From positions 1-64,000 of the forward strand of contig CANIVU010000036.1 of NCBI GenBank assembly GCA_947470805.1: 64,000 nucleotides of DNA. The letters run 5' to 3'. Made by a program: the position numbers and the translations under genes. Below, one piece after another: positions 55,302-64,000 of the stretch. The notes below the pieces were generated by a model. It saw nothing but the letters and a program-made list of their open reading frames with translations. It did not search any database and had not been told where the DNA came from. Within the stretch, counting starts at the first letter, position 1. Each line of letters begins with the position of its first letter. The DNA comes from Acidobacteriota bacterium. Lineage in GTDB: Bacteria; Acidobacteriota; Terriglobia; Bryobacterales; Bryobacteraceae.

Positions 55302-56561
55302 CTACCAGCGCTTCAACCCCTTTGTGCCGATGTCTTTTCGGAATTGCATGCCGGCGAAGTGAATGGGGGCGGCTGCTCTGTAAGCGCTTTCAATGGCTTG
55401 GGGTAGCGTGGGCGCGGAGGCGGTGACGGCAAGGACCCGGCCGCCGTTAGACAGGAGTTGGCCGTTTTCGTTGGTCTTTGTGCCGGCGTGGAAGACTTTG
55501 GCGCCGGTGGCTTCAGCGGCTTCGATGCCGGTGATGACGTCGCCGGTGGTGGGTTTGCCGGGGTATCCGGCGGCGGCGAGGACGATGGCGACCGAGGGAT
55601 CGGGGGACCATTCGAGGGTCGAGTTGTGGAGGTTCCCGGTGGCTCCATTGTAGAGGACCTGTGCGAGATCCGACCGGAGGCGGTACATGATTGGCTGCGT
55701 TTCGGGGTCACCCATGCGGACGTTGAATTCGAGGGTTTTGGGGCCGTTGGCCGTCATCATCAATCCGGCGTAGAGGAAGCCGGTGAAAGGGGAACCTTCC
55801 TTGCGCATGCCTTCGATGGCAGGGCGCATGACCGTCTCCATGACCGTCTGGGTTTGTTCGCTGGTGAGGATTCGCTCATCGGCGTAGGCTCCCATGCCGC
55901 CGGTGTTGGGGCCGTGGTCGTTGTCGAAAATGTTTTTGTGGTCCTGGGAGGGCAGGAGCGGGAGGATGGTTGTTCCGTCGGAGAGGGCGATGAAGCTGAC
56001 CTCTTCGCCGACGAGGAATTCTTCAATGACCAGACGCTGGCCGGCGGCGCCGACAAGTTCTCCGGCCATGAACTGTTTTACGGTGGCGCGGGCTTCTTCC
56101 AAGGATTGGGCGATGACGACACCTTTGCCGGCGGCGAGGCCGTCGGCTTTCAGGACGACCGGCGCTTCGAAGTCTTCGAGGGCTTTCAGGGCGTCGGCTT
56201 CATTGGTCGCGGTATGGAAGCGTGCGGTGGGGATGTTGTGACGGGCGAAGAATTTCTTGGAGAAGATCTTGCTGCCCTCGAGTTGAGCGGCGGCTTGGAC
56301 GGGGCCAAAGATGGGGCGGCCGGCTTGGCGGAACTGGTCTACGACGCCATCGATCAGTGGGGCCTCGGGGCCGACGACTGTGAGGTCGATGCCGTGGTCG
56401 GCTGCGAGTTGGAGGTAGTTGTTGCCGGAGAGGCAGGTGGCTAACTGGGCGATACCGGGGTTGCCCGATGCGGCGTAGACCTTTTTCACGGTGGGGCTTT
56501 GGGCGAGGCGCCAGGCGAGGGCGTGTTCACGGCCGCCGGATCCGATGACTAGTACTTTCAA
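55302..56561 (-). CDS. purD: Phosphoribosylamine-glycine ligase
   Basis: This ATP-grasp enzyme makes glycinamide ribonucleotide in purine synthesis. The 419-aa protein has the family N terminus KVLVIGSGGREHALAWRL, VGPEAPLIDGVVDQF, LKADGLAAGKGVVIA, SQDHKNIFDNDHGPNTGGMG and EFNVRMGDPETQPI. The start is TTG 56561, supported by a strong GGAGGAG 9 nt upstream. It is divergent from mnmG with 40 bp between, so promoters overlap. Confidence 0.97.
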   Translation of the reverse strand: MKVLVIGSGGREHALAWRLAQSPTVKKVYAASGNPGIAQLATCLSGNNYLQLAADHGIDLTVVGPEAPLIDGVVDQFRQAGRPIFGPVQAAAQLEGSKIFSKKFFARHNIPTARFHTATNEADALKALEDFEAPVVLKADGLAAGKGVVIAQSLEEARATVKQFMAGELVGAAGQRLVIEEFLVGEEVSFIALSDGTTILPLLPSQDHKNIFDNDHGPNTGGMGAYADERILTSEQTQTVMETVMRPAIEGMRKEGSPFTGFLYAGLMMTANGPKTLEFNVRMGDPETQPIMYRLRSDLAQVLYNGATGNLHNSTLEWSPDPSVAIVLAAAGYPGKPTTGDVITGIEAAEATGAKVFHAGTKTNENGQLLSNGGRVLAVTASAPTLPQAIESAYRAAAPIHFAGMQFRKDIGTKGLKRW

Positions 56562-56601
56562 CGAATAAATCTCCTCCAGTTAGAATAGAACAGGCTCTAT
56601 T

Positions 56602-58470
56602 TTGGCTTTGCAATATGATGTTGTCGTAATTGGCGCCGGTCATGCCGGCTGTGAGGCGGCGCGGGCGTGTGCGCGGTTGGGATTGAAGACGGCGATGATC
56701 ACGATGAATATCGACCTCATCGCGCAGATGTCTTGCAATCCGGCGATCGGCGGGATTGCGAAGGGTCATCTGGTTCGCGAGATTGATGCGCTCGGTGGGG
56801 TGATGGGAGAGGTGGCTGACGCCGTTGGGATTCAGTTTCGATTGCTGAATACCAGTCGCGGACCGGCGGTGTGGTCGCCACGGGCGCAGTGCGACAAGAA
56901 GCAGTATCGGATTCGGATGCGCGAGGTTTTGGAGCGGGAGCCGAATCTGCGGATTCTGCAAGCGGAAGTGGCGGAGTTGGTTATCGATCCTGCCGCAGTT
57001 CCGGGAGGGCGTCGTCGGATTCGGGGCGTGTTGTTGCGGGATGGGCGGCAGGTTTCCTGTGGCGCGGTGGTGATTACGACTGGGACGTTTTTGAACGGAT
57101 TGGCTCATGTGGGGGAGAGCAAGTACAACTGTGGGCGTAATGGGGAGGCTCCGTCGAATTTGCTGGGAAACCAGTTGCGGCAGTTGGATCTGAACTGGAC
57201 ACGGTTGAAGACGGGTACGCCGCCGCGGTTGGATGGACGTTCGTTGGACTGGTCGCGGTTCGAGCCGCAACCAGGGGACGCGGTACCGACTCCGTTTTCG
57301 TTTATGACGGGGAAGATCGACCGGGAGCAGATTAAGTGCTATATAGCATTTACTTCTGAGGAAACACACCGGGTGTTGCGGGAGAACATCGGGCGGTCCC
57401 CATTGTATAGCGGGGATATTGAGGGTATTGGTCCGCGATATTGTCCTTCTATCGAAGACAAGGTTGTGAAGTTCCCGGACAAAACGCGTCACCAGATTTT
57501 CCTCGAGCCCGAGGGGTTGGATACGTACGAGGTGTACGTGAACGGGATGTCGACGAGTATGCCGGTGGATGTGCAGACGGCGATGATCGCGTCGGTGCCC
57601 GGGTTGGAAGACGCGGAGATGATTCGCCCTGGGTATGCGATTGAGTACGATGCGATCGATCCACGGGAGTTGGATCATAGCTTGGAAGTGAAAAAAGTAG
57701 AAGGTCTGTTTTTGGCGGGTCAGATTAACGGAACCTCTGGGTATGAGGAGGCCGGGTGCCAGGGTCTGATTGCGGGACTCAGTGCGGCGTGCAAGGTTGG
57801 TGGGGCGGCTCCGTTCTCGATTCCTAGGTCTGAGGGGTACGCGGGGATTTTGGTTGATGACTTGATTACGAAGGGTGCGGATGAACCATATCGGATGTTC
57901 ACCTCGCGGGCGGAACATCGGTTGCACCTTCGGATTGATAACGCCGACGAACGATTGACGCCACTGGGGCGCAGGTTGGGATTGGTAGCTGCGGATCGAT
58001 GGGCTCGGTATGAGCGGAAGCAGGAGCAGAAGGCTCGGTTGGAGCATTGGCTGGCTGGGACCCGTTTGAATCCTTCTGATTTCCCTGGAGTGGGAATGTC
58101 CGTTGATGATCGGCCATTGTTGTCCGTCTGGCTGCGGCGTCCCGAGGCTCGGTTATCGATGATTCAGTCGCATATGGAAGGCGCAGTTGGTGGCGCGCCG
58201 GAGCGGGGACTTGTTGAGACTGTTGAGACGGCGATCAAGTACGGGGGCTATTTATCCCAGCAGGATCGGCAGATTTCTCGTTTGAAGGAGTCTGAGAGAC
58301 GGGCGCTGCCCGAAACGCTCAGCTATTCCGGGATCCCGGGCCTATCGCGAGAGGTTTCGGAGAAGCTTGCACGGGTTCGCCCTGCTACTCTCGGCCAGGC
58401 CGCCAGGATTCCCGGCATCACCCCTGCGGCAATTGCGATTCTCGATATCTATCTCTCAAAGGGCGATTAG
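56602..58470 (+). CDS. mnmG: tRNA uridine 5-carboxymethylaminomethyl modification enzyme MnmG
   Basis: This FAD-dependent partner of MnmE installs the cmnm5 group on U34 of certain tRNAs. It is 622 aa, the usual length. It has the FAD motif [72 protein letters not shown] and [18 protein letters not shown]. The start is TTG 56602. In many bacteria mnmG lies near oriC next to parAB, as here. Its coding strand is strongly G-rich until about 58.35 kb, where composition turns C-rich. Confidence 0.97.
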   Translation: MALQYDVVVIGAGHAGCEAARACARLGLKTAMITMNIDLIAQMSCNPAIGGIAKGHLVREIDALGGVMGEVADAVGIQFRLLNTSRGPAVWSPRAQCDKKQYRIRMREVLEREPNLRILQAEVAELVIDPAAVPGGRRRIRGVLLRDGRQVSCGAVVITTGTFLNGLAHVGESKYNCGRNGEAPSNLLGNQLRQLDLNWTRLKTGTPPRLDGRSLDWSRFEPQPGDAVPTPFSFMTGKIDREQIKCYIAFTSEETHRVLRENIGRSPLYSGDIEGIGPRYCPSIEDKVVKFPDKTRHQIFLEPEGLDTYEVYVNGMSTSMPVDVQTAMIASVPGLEDAEMIRPGYAIEYDAIDPRELDHSLEVKKVEGLFLAGQINGTSGYEEAGCQGLIAGLSAACKVGGAAPFSIPRSEGYAGILVDDLITKGADEPYRMFTSRAEHRLHLRIDNADERLTPLGRRLGLVAADRWARYERKQEQKARLEHWLAGTRLNPSDFPGVGMSVDDRPLLSVWLRRPEARLSMIQSHMEGAVGGAPERGLVETVETAIKYGGYLSQQDRQISRLKESERRALPETLSYSGIPGLSREVSEKLARVRPATLGQAARIPGITPAAIAILDIYLSKGD

Positions 58471-58471
58471 G

Positions 58472-58487
58472 TGTTCCACGTGGAACA
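58472..58487. promoter_or_regulatory. parS site 1
   Basis: TGTTCCACGTGGAACA is a perfect 16-bp palindrome. It matches the bacterial parS consensus TGTTTCACGTGAAACA except for one symmetrical change in each arm. It starts 2 bp after the mnmG stop. Confidence 0.93.
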
Positions 58488-58523
58488 TCCGGCGCACTTC
58501 GCTCAGGCTTTTGGAACACTGGA

Positions 58524-58539
58524 TGTTCCACGTGGAACA
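58524..58539. promoter_or_regulatory. parS site 2
   Basis: Same 16-bp palindrome as at 58472, 52 bp further on; the symmetry extends by one base on each side. A half-site TGGAACA is at 58512-58518. Confidence 0.93.
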
Positions 58540-58551
58540 TGTTTCGGGAAG

Positions 58552-58567
58552 TGTTCCACGTGGAACA
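58552..58567. promoter_or_regulatory. parS site 3
   Basis: Third identical palindrome, 28 bp after the second and about 60 bp upstream of parA. Three sites within 100 bp form a ParB loading cluster. Confidence 0.93.
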
Positions 58568-58625
58568 TCACATTGGAGCCGGATTCTAAATCTCCCGTGA
58601 TAGCATCGTGAAAGGGATACAACGC

Positions 58626-59420
58626 TTGGCCAAAATCATAGCGATAGCGAATCAAAAGGGCGGCGTAGGGAAAACTACTACCGCCATCAACCTAGCGGCC
58701 TCGCTAGCTGCGAATGAATTCAAAGTGTTACTTGTCGATGCTGACCCCCAGGGGAATTCGACAACTGGTCTGGGCGTCGCCAAGAACCCAGAGAATACAA
58801 GTCTGTATCACGTCCTGACGGGCGAAAAGACGGCGGCCGAGGCTATCGTAAAAACTGAATGTGAGGGCCTGGACCTTCTGCCCGGCGATCGGTCGCTCGT
58901 TGGGATTAACGTAGAACTTATCCAGATGGAGCACCGGGAAGCCAGTTTGAAAACCGGTTTAGCCCCGATCCGCGAACAGTATGGTTACATCCTGATCGAC
59001 TGTCCACCCGCATTGGACCTTCTCACCTTAAACGCGCTTGTTGCCGCGGACTCAGTGCTCATCCCGATCCAGTGCGAGTTCTTCGCCCTGGAAGGCATCT
59101 CGCAGCTCATGGATACCGTCGAACGCATCAAAGAGTCCTTCCAGCACGATCTCAAAACGGAGGGGATCCTGCTGACCATGTTCGACGACAGAACAAATCT
59201 CACCCGCCAGGTGGCACAAGACCTAAAAGAGTTCTTCCAGGACGAAGTCTTCAAAACCGTTATTCCACGCAACGTACGTCTCGCCGAAGCACCGAGCCAC
59301 GGAAAACCTGTGCTGCTTTACGACGTGAAATCAAAGGGAGCCGAATGCTACCTGCAACTCGCCAAGGAGATCATTCAGAATGAGCAACGCGCCAGAGAAT
59401 CCGCGCAAAGCGCTGGGTAA
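58626..59420 (+). CDS. parA: Chromosome partitioning ATPase ParA (Soj)
   Basis: This is a Walker-type ATPase that moves ParB-bound origins. It has the deviant Walker [24 protein letters not shown], the Walker [16 protein letters not shown] and the C-terminal DNA-binding basic region. The start is taken as TTG 58626 ([15 protein letters not shown]), with AAAGGGA 8 nt upstream and a family-like N terminus, giving 264 aa. A GTG at 58608 in the same frame would add six residues. It overlaps parB by 41 bp and follows the parS cluster. Confidence 0.96.
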   Translation: MAKIIAIANQKGGVGKTTTAINLAASLAANEFKVLLVDADPQGNSTTGLGVAKNPENTSLYHVLTGEKTAAEAIVKTECEGLDLLPGDRSLVGINVELIQMEHREASLKTGLAPIREQYGYILIDCPPALDLLTLNALVAADSVLIPIQCEFFALEGISQLMDTVERIKESFQHDLKTEGILLTMFDDRTNLTRQVAQDLKEFFQDEVFKTVIPRNVRLAEAPSHGKPVLLYDVKSKGAECYLQLAKEIIQNEQRARESAQSAG

Positions 59421-60294
59421 GGGACTCTCCTCTCTTCTCCCTGGCCGCCCTACTACCCCTGCTGTGGCTGCCGCACCTCCGCCGCCGTCCGCTCCGGCGG
59501 TTGAAATGCCGATCAACAAACTGGCAATTCACGCAATCGAGCCGAATCCCACGCAGCCGCGCTCCGTTTTCGATGCGGCGAAACTTGCCGAACTTTCCCA
59601 GTCGATCAAAGCGAATGGCATCATTCAACCGCTGATTGTTCGCAAGATCGGAGAGACGTTCCATCTAATCGCCGGCGAACGGCGTTGGCGCGCCGCGAAG
59701 TTGGCGGGACTGGCTGAAGTTCCCGTAGTTGTCCAGGAACTCTCCGACGCGAAGGTGATGGAAGTCGCGCTGATCGAAAACATCCAGCGCGAAGATCTCA
59801 ACCCGATCGAAATCGCAATCGCCTTCGAAAAACTAGCGGTTGAGCTCGGCCTCAGCCACGAAGAGATTGGGCAGCGAACCGGCAAGGATCGGTCAACCAT
59901 CACGAACATGCTCCGGTTGCTTCGCCTCCCCGGAGATGTGCAGATCATGCTGGCGGAGCGCCGCCTATCCATGGGCCACGCCAAGGCAATCCTGTCCCTC
60001 CCTGAAGACGACCTTCAACGGGAAGTGGCAGAGAAGGCTGCCGCCCAAGGAATGAGCGTTCGCCAAGTCGAACAGCTCGTCCAGAAAATGACGCAGGTCC
60101 GCGATCCGAAAAAGCAGGCCGAACCCGAAGTCGATCCGAACGTCAAAGCCGCAATCCGCGAGCTCGAAAACTCCCTCGGTACAAAAGTCAGAATTATCGA
60201 ACGCGCACCCGGTAAGGGACGGATCGAAATTGACTACTACTCGAATGATGACCTGGATCGAATCTATTCGGTCATCGTGGGCGAGGCACCCTAA
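59380..60294 (+). CDS. parB: Chromosome partitioning protein ParB (Spo0J)
   Basis: This is a CTP-dependent DNA clamp that loads on parS. It is 304 aa with an N-terminal ParA-binding region ([14 protein letters not shown]), the CTP-binding domain ([33 protein letters not shown]), the [14 protein letters not shown] segment, the helix-turn-helix ([20 protein letters not shown]) and a C-terminal dimerisation part. It starts within parA, so the two are coupled. The parS sites lie just upstream of parA. Confidence 0.97.
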   Translation: MSNAPENPRKALGKGLSSLLPGRPTTPAVAAAPPPPSAPAVEMPINKLAIHAIEPNPTQPRSVFDAAKLAELSQSIKANGIIQPLIVRKIGETFHLIAGERRWRAAKLAGLAEVPVVVQELSDAKVMEVALIENIQREDLNPIEIAIAFEKLAVELGLSHEEIGQRTGKDRSTITNMLRLLRLPGDVQIMLAERRLSMGHAKAILSLPEDDLQREVAEKAAAQGMSVRQVEQLVQKMTQVRDPKKQAEPEVDPNVKAAIRELENSLGTKVRIIERAPGKGRIEIDYYSNDDLDRIYSVIVGEAP

Positions 60295-60304
60295 CGTCTA
60301 AGTT

Positions 60305-60381
60305 TGGTGCCGGCGGTAGGACTCGAACCTACGACCTGCGGATTATGAGACCGCCGCTCTAACCACCTGAGCTACACCGGC
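60305..60381 (-). tRNA. tRNA-Met (CAT anticodon, elongator type)
   Basis: The minus strand gives acceptor GCCGGTG pairing with CGCCGGC, D arm GCTC/GAGC, anticodon loop CTCATAA (CAT), T arm GTAGG/CCTAC with TTCGAGT, and an encoded CCA. The first acceptor pair is G-C, unlike initiator tRNA, and the loop resembles elongator Met. A tRNA-Ile2 with modified C34 is a less likely alternative. Confidence 0.93.
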
Positions 60382-60455
60382 AACAAGTCCAGAATAAACA
60401 ACAACTTGCAATCATGTCAATGCCTGCTGCTATATAGCATTCACTTCTCACTCAC

Positions 60456-61784
60456 TTGCCCACCCCATCCACACCACCGGTTATCCACTTCACGGACGTC
60501 TCCAAGAGCTATCCCATCTACGATGCTCCCAGCGATCGCCTCAAAGAACTGCTAACGCTCAATCGCGTCTCCTACCACCGCGACTTCTGGGCCCTCCGCG
60601 AAGTTTCCTTCGATGTGAAACGCGGCGAAACCTTCTGCATCATCGGTGAAAATGGCTCCGGCAAAAGTACCCTACTTCAAATCGTCGCGGGCATTCTGCA
60701 GCCCACCACAGGTACCGCCCAAACCAATGGCCGCGTCGCCGCACTTCTCGAACTCGGTTCCGGCTTCAACCCCGAATTCACCGGTCGCGAAAACGTCTAT
60801 CTTAACGCCGCCATCCTCGGCCTCACCACCGCCGAAATCGACGCCCGCTACCCGGAAATCGAAGCCTTCGCCGAAATCGGCGACTTCATCAACCAGCCCG
60901 TCAAAACCTATTCGAGCGGCATGACCGTCCGGCTCGCCTTCTCCGTCGCCATCCACGTCGATCCCCAGGTTCTCCTGGTCGACGAAGCGCTCGCAGTCGG
61001 CGACATCTACTTCCGCCAGCGCTGCATGCGAAAGGTGCACGAACTCCGCGCCAAAGGCGTCACGATCCTCTTCGTCTCCCACGCCATCGGCGACGTCAAA
61101 GCCATCGGAGACCGCGCCATGTGGCTCGACAACGGCCGCGTCCGCGAACTCGGCGAAACGGAACTCGTAATCGCCAAGTACCTCGCCTACATGGTCGAAA
61201 AGGACTCCCAGTTCCTCGGCCTCGCCCGCGCCGAAAACTCAACCGCCCAACCCACCGCCGCCACGCAAGCCCCCGAACTCGTCACAGGCATCCCCAACAT
61301 CGATCACCGCTACGGCGACGCCCGCGCCCAAATCATCGGCATCCAGGCCACCGATCCCGACGGCCGTCCGCTGCACCTCCTCGAACCCGCCAGCAAGATC
61401 GTCCTCCGCATCAGCGCCCGCGCCAGCGAACCCATCCTCAACCCCAACATCGGCTTCATGCTCCGCAATCACCTGGGCGTCGATTTCGCCGGCACCAACA
61501 CCCTCCGCGAAGGCCACCAGCTCAGCGAAATGTGGCCCGGCGACACCGTTACCGTCGACTTCCATCTCACGCTCCCCGAACTCTATCCCGCGTCGTTTTC
61601 CTTCTCCCCCGCCATCGCCGACGGCAACCTCACCGAGTATAAAATGTGCGATTGGATCGACAACGCACTCACTCTCCAAATGGGCCACAGCGAGGGCCAG
61701 GTCTACGGCTACCTGCACCTGCCCTGTCGCGTCGAAGTGAACAGCCGCTTGCAAGCCCAACCGGAGGCCGCTCATGAGCTCTGA
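60456..61784 (+). CDS. Wzt-type polysaccharide ABC transporter ATPase with C-terminal glycan-binding domain
   Basis: This is the ATPase of an ABC-2 polysaccharide exporter (442 aa). The N-terminal ATPase covers about 8-250 (Walker A GENGSGKST, VAALLELGSGFNPEFTGREN typical of teichoic/O-antigen exporters, signature YSSGM, Walker B VLLVDEALAVGD, FVSHA). A C-terminal domain of about 165 residues (about 275-440; GIQATDPDGRPLHLLEP, WPGDTVTVDFHLTLPELYP) matches the Wzt carbohydrate-binding domain that recognises the capped glycan end. The start is TTG 60456. The matching permease (Wzm) is not in the window. The next gene, a methyltransferase, overlaps by 11 bp. Confidence 0.9.
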   Translation: MPTPSTPPVIHFTDVSKSYPIYDAPSDRLKELLTLNRVSYHRDFWALREVSFDVKRGETFCIIGENGSGKSTLLQIVAGILQPTTGTAQTNGRVAALLELGSGFNPEFTGRENVYLNAAILGLTTAEIDARYPEIEAFAEIGDFINQPVKTYSSGMTVRLAFSVAIHVDPQVLLVDEALAVGDIYFRQRCMRKVHELRAKGVTILFVSHAIGDVKAIGDRAMWLDNGRVRELGETELVIAKYLAYMVEKDSQFLGLARAENSTAQPTAATQAPELVTGIPNIDHRYGDARAQIIGIQATDPDGRPLHLLEPASKIVLRISARASEPILNPNIGFMLRNHLGVDFAGTNTLREGHQLSEMWPGDTVTVDFHLTLPELYPASFSFSPAIADGNLTEYKMCDWIDNALTLQMGHSEGQVYGYLHLPCRVEVNSRLQAQPEAAHEL

Positions 61785-63027
61785 GTTCACCGGCGAACGC
61801 GTCATCCCCGGCCAGGTCGACATCGACCTCTGGAACGAACATCTCTCCCGCTACGCCTTCGCCGCCCGCCTCGCCCGCCGCAAGCGCGTCCTCGACGTTG
61901 GCTGCGGCGCCGGATACGGCTCCGCCGAACTGTCCAACACCGCCGCCACCGTCACCGGCATCGACATCAGCGCCGATGCCATCGCCTACGCCACCGAGCA
62001 TTACACTCGCCCCAATCTGATATATCAGCAAGCGGGCGCCGCGCAACTTCCCTTCCCCGATGCCAGCTTCGACCTCGTCGTCGCCTTCGAAGTCATCGAG
62101 CACCTCACCGACTGGGAACACCTCATCGCCGAAGCGCGCCGCGTGCTCTCTCCCGGTGGCCAATTCGTCGTCTCCACGCCCAACAAGGCCTACTACGCAG
62201 AAACCCGCCAGCAGTCCGGCCCCAACCCCTATCACGAACACGAGTTCGAATTCGAAGAGTTCAAACAGGCCCTCGAACAGTACTTCCCGCATACCCTTCT
62301 GTTCACCGAAAATCACGCCGACAGCATCGTCTTCCGCCCCATCGCCGATGGCCGCACGCCGTCCGCCGACGTGCGCCTCGATGGCGAAGCCGCCAACGTC
62401 GACGAAGCCCATTTCTTCATCGCCGTCTGCGCCGGACAAATGATGACCGGAGCGCCCGCGTTCCTCTACGTTCCCACCGCGGCTAACGTTCTCCGCGAGC
62501 GCGAAAAACACATTGCCCGCCTCGAAGGCGAACTCGCCACGAAGGACACCTGGCTCCACGAGTCCCAACAAAAACACGCCGAACTCGTCACGCTCCACGA
62601 CCAGCAAACCAACGAACTCAAATCCCGCAACGAATGGGCTCTGCAACTCAACCAACAAGTAAAAGACGCCGGCCTGCGCATCGAGGAACTGCAACAGGAA
62701 ATCGAGTCACAACAGGCCGCCGCCAAAACCGCCGTTGACGGCTACGAAGCCGAACTCGCCCGCCTCGAAACGGAAAAGGACACGGCCATCCAATGGGGGC
62801 AGAAGAAGGAGGTCGAACTCCTCGCACAACTCGAATCGAGCCAAGCCGAATTCACCAAGTGTCTCGCCCTTTTCCGCGAAGCCGAAACGACAATCGAAGA
62901 GCGCACCAAGTGGGCGCAATCGCTCGAAGCCGAAGTCGAAAATCTCAAGCAACAACTGGAATCCATCCGCGGATCGAAATGGATCCGCCTCGGCCGCAGC
63001 ATCGGATTCGGGCCCAAGGTCGATTAG
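61774..63027 (+). CDS. SAM-dependent methyltransferase with long C-terminal coiled coil
   Basis: This 417-aa protein has a class I methyltransferase domain (about 1-230; motif I VLDVGCGAGYGS, GIDISADAIAYA, FEVIEHLTDWEHLI, SPGGQFVVSTPN). It is followed by a coiled coil of about 160 residues (about 235-400) rich in Glu, Gln, Lys and Leu heptads (REREKHIARLEGELATKD, ELQQEIESQQAAAKT). The architecture recalls WbdD-like chain terminators, where a methyltransferase caps an O-antigen and a coiled coil measures its length. It overlaps the Wzt-type gene, whose binding domain could read the cap. The function is inferred from this pairing. Confidence 0.82.
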   Translation: MSSEFTGERVIPGQVDIDLWNEHLSRYAFAARLARRKRVLDVGCGAGYGSAELSNTAATVTGIDISADAIAYATEHYTRPNLIYQQAGAAQLPFPDASFDLVVAFEVIEHLTDWEHLIAEARRVLSPGGQFVVSTPNKAYYAETRQQSGPNPYHEHEFEFEEFKQALEQYFPHTLLFTENHADSIVFRPIADGRTPSADVRLDGEAANVDEAHFFIAVCAGQMMTGAPAFLYVPTAANVLREREKHIARLEGELATKDTWLHESQQKHAELVTLHDQQTNELKSRNEWALQLNQQVKDAGLRIEELQQEIESQQAAAKTAVDGYEAELARLETEKDTAIQWGQKKEVELLAQLESSQAEFTKCLALFREAETTIEERTKWAQSLEAEVENLKQQLESIRGSKWIRLGRSIGFGPKVD

Positions 63028-63030
63028 CGA

Positions 63031-64000
63031 ATGGCGTTGCTCGGGCGCATTCTGCGCAATTTCCCGCTGCTGATTCTCTCGCCGTTCCTCATCGGCGTGC
63101 CGATGCTCGTCATCGCGCTCGCCGACATCGTTCGCCGCCTCACCCCCAAAAAGCCACTCCCGAAAAGCACCCGCCCCAACACCACCGCCGCCAGCATCGT
63201 CATCCCCAACTGGAACGGCCGCGACCTCCTCGAAAAGTACATCCCCTCCATCATCGAAGCGACGAAGAACAACCCAGCCAACGAAATCATCGTCGTCGAT
63301 AACGCCAGCGAAGACGGCAGCGCACAGTTCCTCAAAACCACCCACCCCCAGGTCCGCGTCCTCGCACTCGAAAAAAACTACGGCTTCGGCGGTGGTTCCA
63401 ACCGCGGTTTCGCCGCCGCCAAAAACGACATCGTCGTCCTCCTCAACAGCGACATGCGCGTCGCCCCCGATTTCCTCGCGCCCCTCCTCGAAGGCTTCCA
63501 CGACGAAAACGTCTTCGCCGTCTCCTGCCAGATCTTCTTCTCCGATCCCAACAAACTCCGCGAAGAAACCGGCCTCACCCAGGCCTGGTGGGAAAACGGC
63601 GGTCTCCGCGTCCGCCACCGCATCGATGACAAGGTCCAATCCGCCTTCCCCTGCTTCTACGGTGGCGGCGGCTCCTGCGCCTTCGATCGTCGTAAGTTCG
63701 CCGAACTCGGCGGCTTCGACGAACTCCTCAAGCCCTTCTACCTCGAAGATACCGACCTCGGCTACCTCGCCTGGAAGCGCGGCTGGACGGTCTTCTACGA
63801 GCCCCGCAGCATCGTCTGGCACGAACACCGCGGCACCATCGGCAAGAAGTTCTCGCAGGCCTACATCCAGTCCATCCTCAAGAAGAACTTCCTCCTCTTC
63901 TGCTGGAAGAACATCCACGAATGGCCCCGCCTGGCGTCCCACTTCTTCTTCGCCCTCGCCGGCGCCTGGCTCAGCGTCCTCTTCGGTGACTCGTTCGAAC
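63031..64000 (+). CDS. Family 2 glycosyltransferase (3' partial)
   Basis: The gene starts 3 bp after the methyltransferase stop (MALLGRILRNFPLLILSP) and is cut by the window end after about 323 residues. An N-terminal hydrophobic segment (about 8-35) precedes a GT-A domain: SIVIPNWNGRDLLEKY, IIVVDNASEDGS, LNSDMRVAP (DxD-like), GGFDELLKPFYLEDTDLGY, and a second hydrophobic stretch at the cut end. It resembles rhamnosyltransferase-type GT2 enzymes acting on surface polysaccharide. It belongs with the preceding two genes. Confidence 0.9.
   Translation, partial: MALLGRILRNFPLLILSPFLIGVPMLVIALADIVRRLTPKKPLPKSTRPNTTAASIVIPNWNGRDLLEKYIPSIIEATKNNPANEIIVVDNASEDGSAQFLKTTHPQVRVLALEKNYGFGGGSNRGFAAAKNDIVVLLNSDMRVAPDFLAPLLEGFHDENVFAVSCQIFFSDPNKLREETGLTQAWWENGGLRVRHRIDDKVQSAFPCFYGGGGSCAFDRRKFAELGGFDELLKPFYLEDTDLGYLAWKRGWTVFYEPRSIVWHEHRGTIGKKFSQAYIQSILKKNFLLFCWKNIHEWPRLASHFFFALAGAWLSVLFGDSFE

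Overview
The window looks like an origin-proximal chromosomal segment of an Acidobacteriota bacterium, most likely from the Bryobacterales/Solibacter group. The pointers are a secreted protein with the Solibacter-type TIGR03437 region, a large TonB-dependent receptor with an N-terminal carboxypeptidase-regulatory domain, two ECF sigma factor/Ser-Thr kinase pairs, two secreted propeller proteins, high GC, and frequent TTG starts. This placement rests on family recognition, not on a search.

Layout. 1-3.6 kb: the end of a large secreted Ig/IPT/TIGR03437 protein with a strong terminator. 3.9-5.3 kb: a MocR-type regulator that has lost its PLP lysine. 5.3-18.8 kb: two divergent operons. Leftward is a TonB-dependent receptor followed by a secreted beta-propeller. 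Rightward is a sodium:solute symporter, a second secreted propeller, two DUF1989 proteins, a urea/guanidine carboxylase and an allophanate hydrolase. This reads as an outer- and inner-membrane uptake system feeding a urea or guanidine nitrogen pathway. 18.8-21.4 kb: a serine hydrolase, a Crp/Fnr regulator and a small secreted protein.

21.4-26.8 kb: gyrB, dnaN and dnaA on the minus strand with DnaA boxes on both sides of dnaA, the probable replication origin. Strand composition changes here from C-rich to G-rich on the plus strand. 26.8-38 kb: a NapH-like ferredoxin, a LysM/peptidoglycan-binding protein with an unknown partner, REP-like palindromes, a TrmJ-like methyltransferase/esterase pair, and a lipoprotein-ECF sigma-NHL receptor kinase operon. 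37.6-40.3 kb: an SDR/RraA/MFS catabolic operon.

40.3-50.3 kb: speA, a phosphoesterase, vapBC, prfB with its programmed frameshift, a Sua5 homologue, a decayed ADP-ribosylglycohydrolase gene, a LytS/LytTR two-component system and a second MFS transporter. 50.3-55.2 kb: a divergent RecA paralogue, a TPR Ser/Thr kinase, a kinase-gene remnant and its ECF sigma factor. 55.2-60.4 kb: tRNA-Arg, purD, mnmG, three parS sites, parA, parB and tRNA-Met. 60.5-64 kb: the start of a surface-polysaccharide cluster (Wzt-like ABC ATPase, coiled-coil methyltransferase, family 2 glycosyltransferase), cut by the window end.

The plus strand turns C-rich again at about 58.4 kb, exactly at the mnmG/parS junction. 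This suggests a rearrangement (or assembly) breakpoint between the origin and the parS cluster. Best candidates for something undescribed are the divergent transporter-propeller/nitrogen locus, the NHL receptor kinase with its ECF sigma factor, the MocR homologue without its lysine, and the Wzt/coiled-coil methyltransferase pair.
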